DNA from: JBOGUF01 sp050696075
GTDB lineage: Bacteria; Chloroflexota; Chloroflexia; Thermomicrobiales; UBA6265
Assembly (NCBI GenBank): GCA_050696075.1
Contig: JBOGUF010000111.1
Coordinates: forward strand, 1 to 30,524
Direction: 5' to 3'
Length of the DNA stretch: 30,524 bases
Below the pieces are notes generated by a model. It searched no databases. It was given only the letters and a program-made list of their open reading frames with translations, and had not been told where the DNA came from. This document shows positions 30,484-30,524 of this stretch, piece by piece (position 1 is the stretch's first letter; every line of letters begins with the position of its first letter). Position numbers and translations under genes: made by a program.

Positions 30484-30524
30484 CCCGAAGATCACCTGAC
30501 CGAAGCGGTCGGCCGCGTCACCGC
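30481..30524 (-). CDS. Possible C-terminal end of a minus-strand gene
   Basis: The last 13 codons of an open minus-strand frame read GDAADRFGQVIFG followed by TGA, which looks like a normal protein end. There is too little sequence to identify it or to be sure it is coding. Confidence 0.25.
   Translation of the reverse strand, partial: GDAADRFGQVIFG

Overview
The window is GC-rich, densely coded DNA. Its gene set and style (a compact suf operon ending in sufU and a Rieske gene, a Tat-exported sugar-binding protein, GH127, GerW/YtfJ, paired Tm-1-like genes, heptameric intergenic repeats) suggest Chloroflexota, perhaps close to Thermomicrobia/Sphaerobacter. That placement is inference; no rRNA or other marker gene is present.

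Layout. (1) 1-5560, + strand: iron-sulfur cluster assembly operon sufC(partial)-sufB-sufD-sufS-sufU-Rieske ferredoxin. The sufC fragment carries an in-frame TAG just before its ABC signature. (2) 5600-6240, +: a BrnT-like toxin and CopG/BrnA-like antitoxin pair, less GC-rich than its surroundings, behind a palindromic putative operator. (3) 6273-12511, -: arabinoside-type carbohydrate operon with a Tat substrate-binding protein, two permeases, a GH127 beta-L-arabinofuranosidase-like enzyme and, last, a proline dehydrogenase. A divergent LacI-family regulator (12736-13767) shares with it an intergenic region holding a perfect 14-bp LacI-type operator. No transport ATPase is present. (4) 13836-20801, -: a dual-specificity phosphatase, a repeat-rich gap, a secreted four-SH3b/M23 endopeptidase, a penicillin-acylase-family Ntn hydrolase without a signal peptide, and an unrecognised 478-residue TIM-barrel-like protein. 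(5) 20994-21320, +: a GerW/YtfJ-family protein. (6) 21438-29435, -: a bicupin, a PEP-hydrolase-family TIM barrel overlapping by 4 bp a Tm-1-like UPF0261 gene (the two halves of plant Tm-1 as separate genes), a Gfo/Idh/MocA oxidoreductase, a flippase-like membrane protein, a lone LplC-type ABC permease and a ThDP-dependent enzyme. (7) 29524-30308: a decayed, internally deleted IS element resembling ISKra4, with 26-bp terminal inverted repeats. A possible last 13 codons of a minus-strand gene reach the right edge.

The most unusual structure is a dispersed family of 7-bp tandem repeats. They lie at many gene junctions, often as inverted arms able to fold into long hairpins. In sufC, sufS and the TIM-barrel gene at 22119 they run into the coding sequence and supply the stop codon; in sufS they and the DNA between their arms add a tail of about 43 residues. 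A second set of GC-rich hairpins and a 124-bp nested palindrome at 14480-14603 suggest several families of small palindromic repeats.
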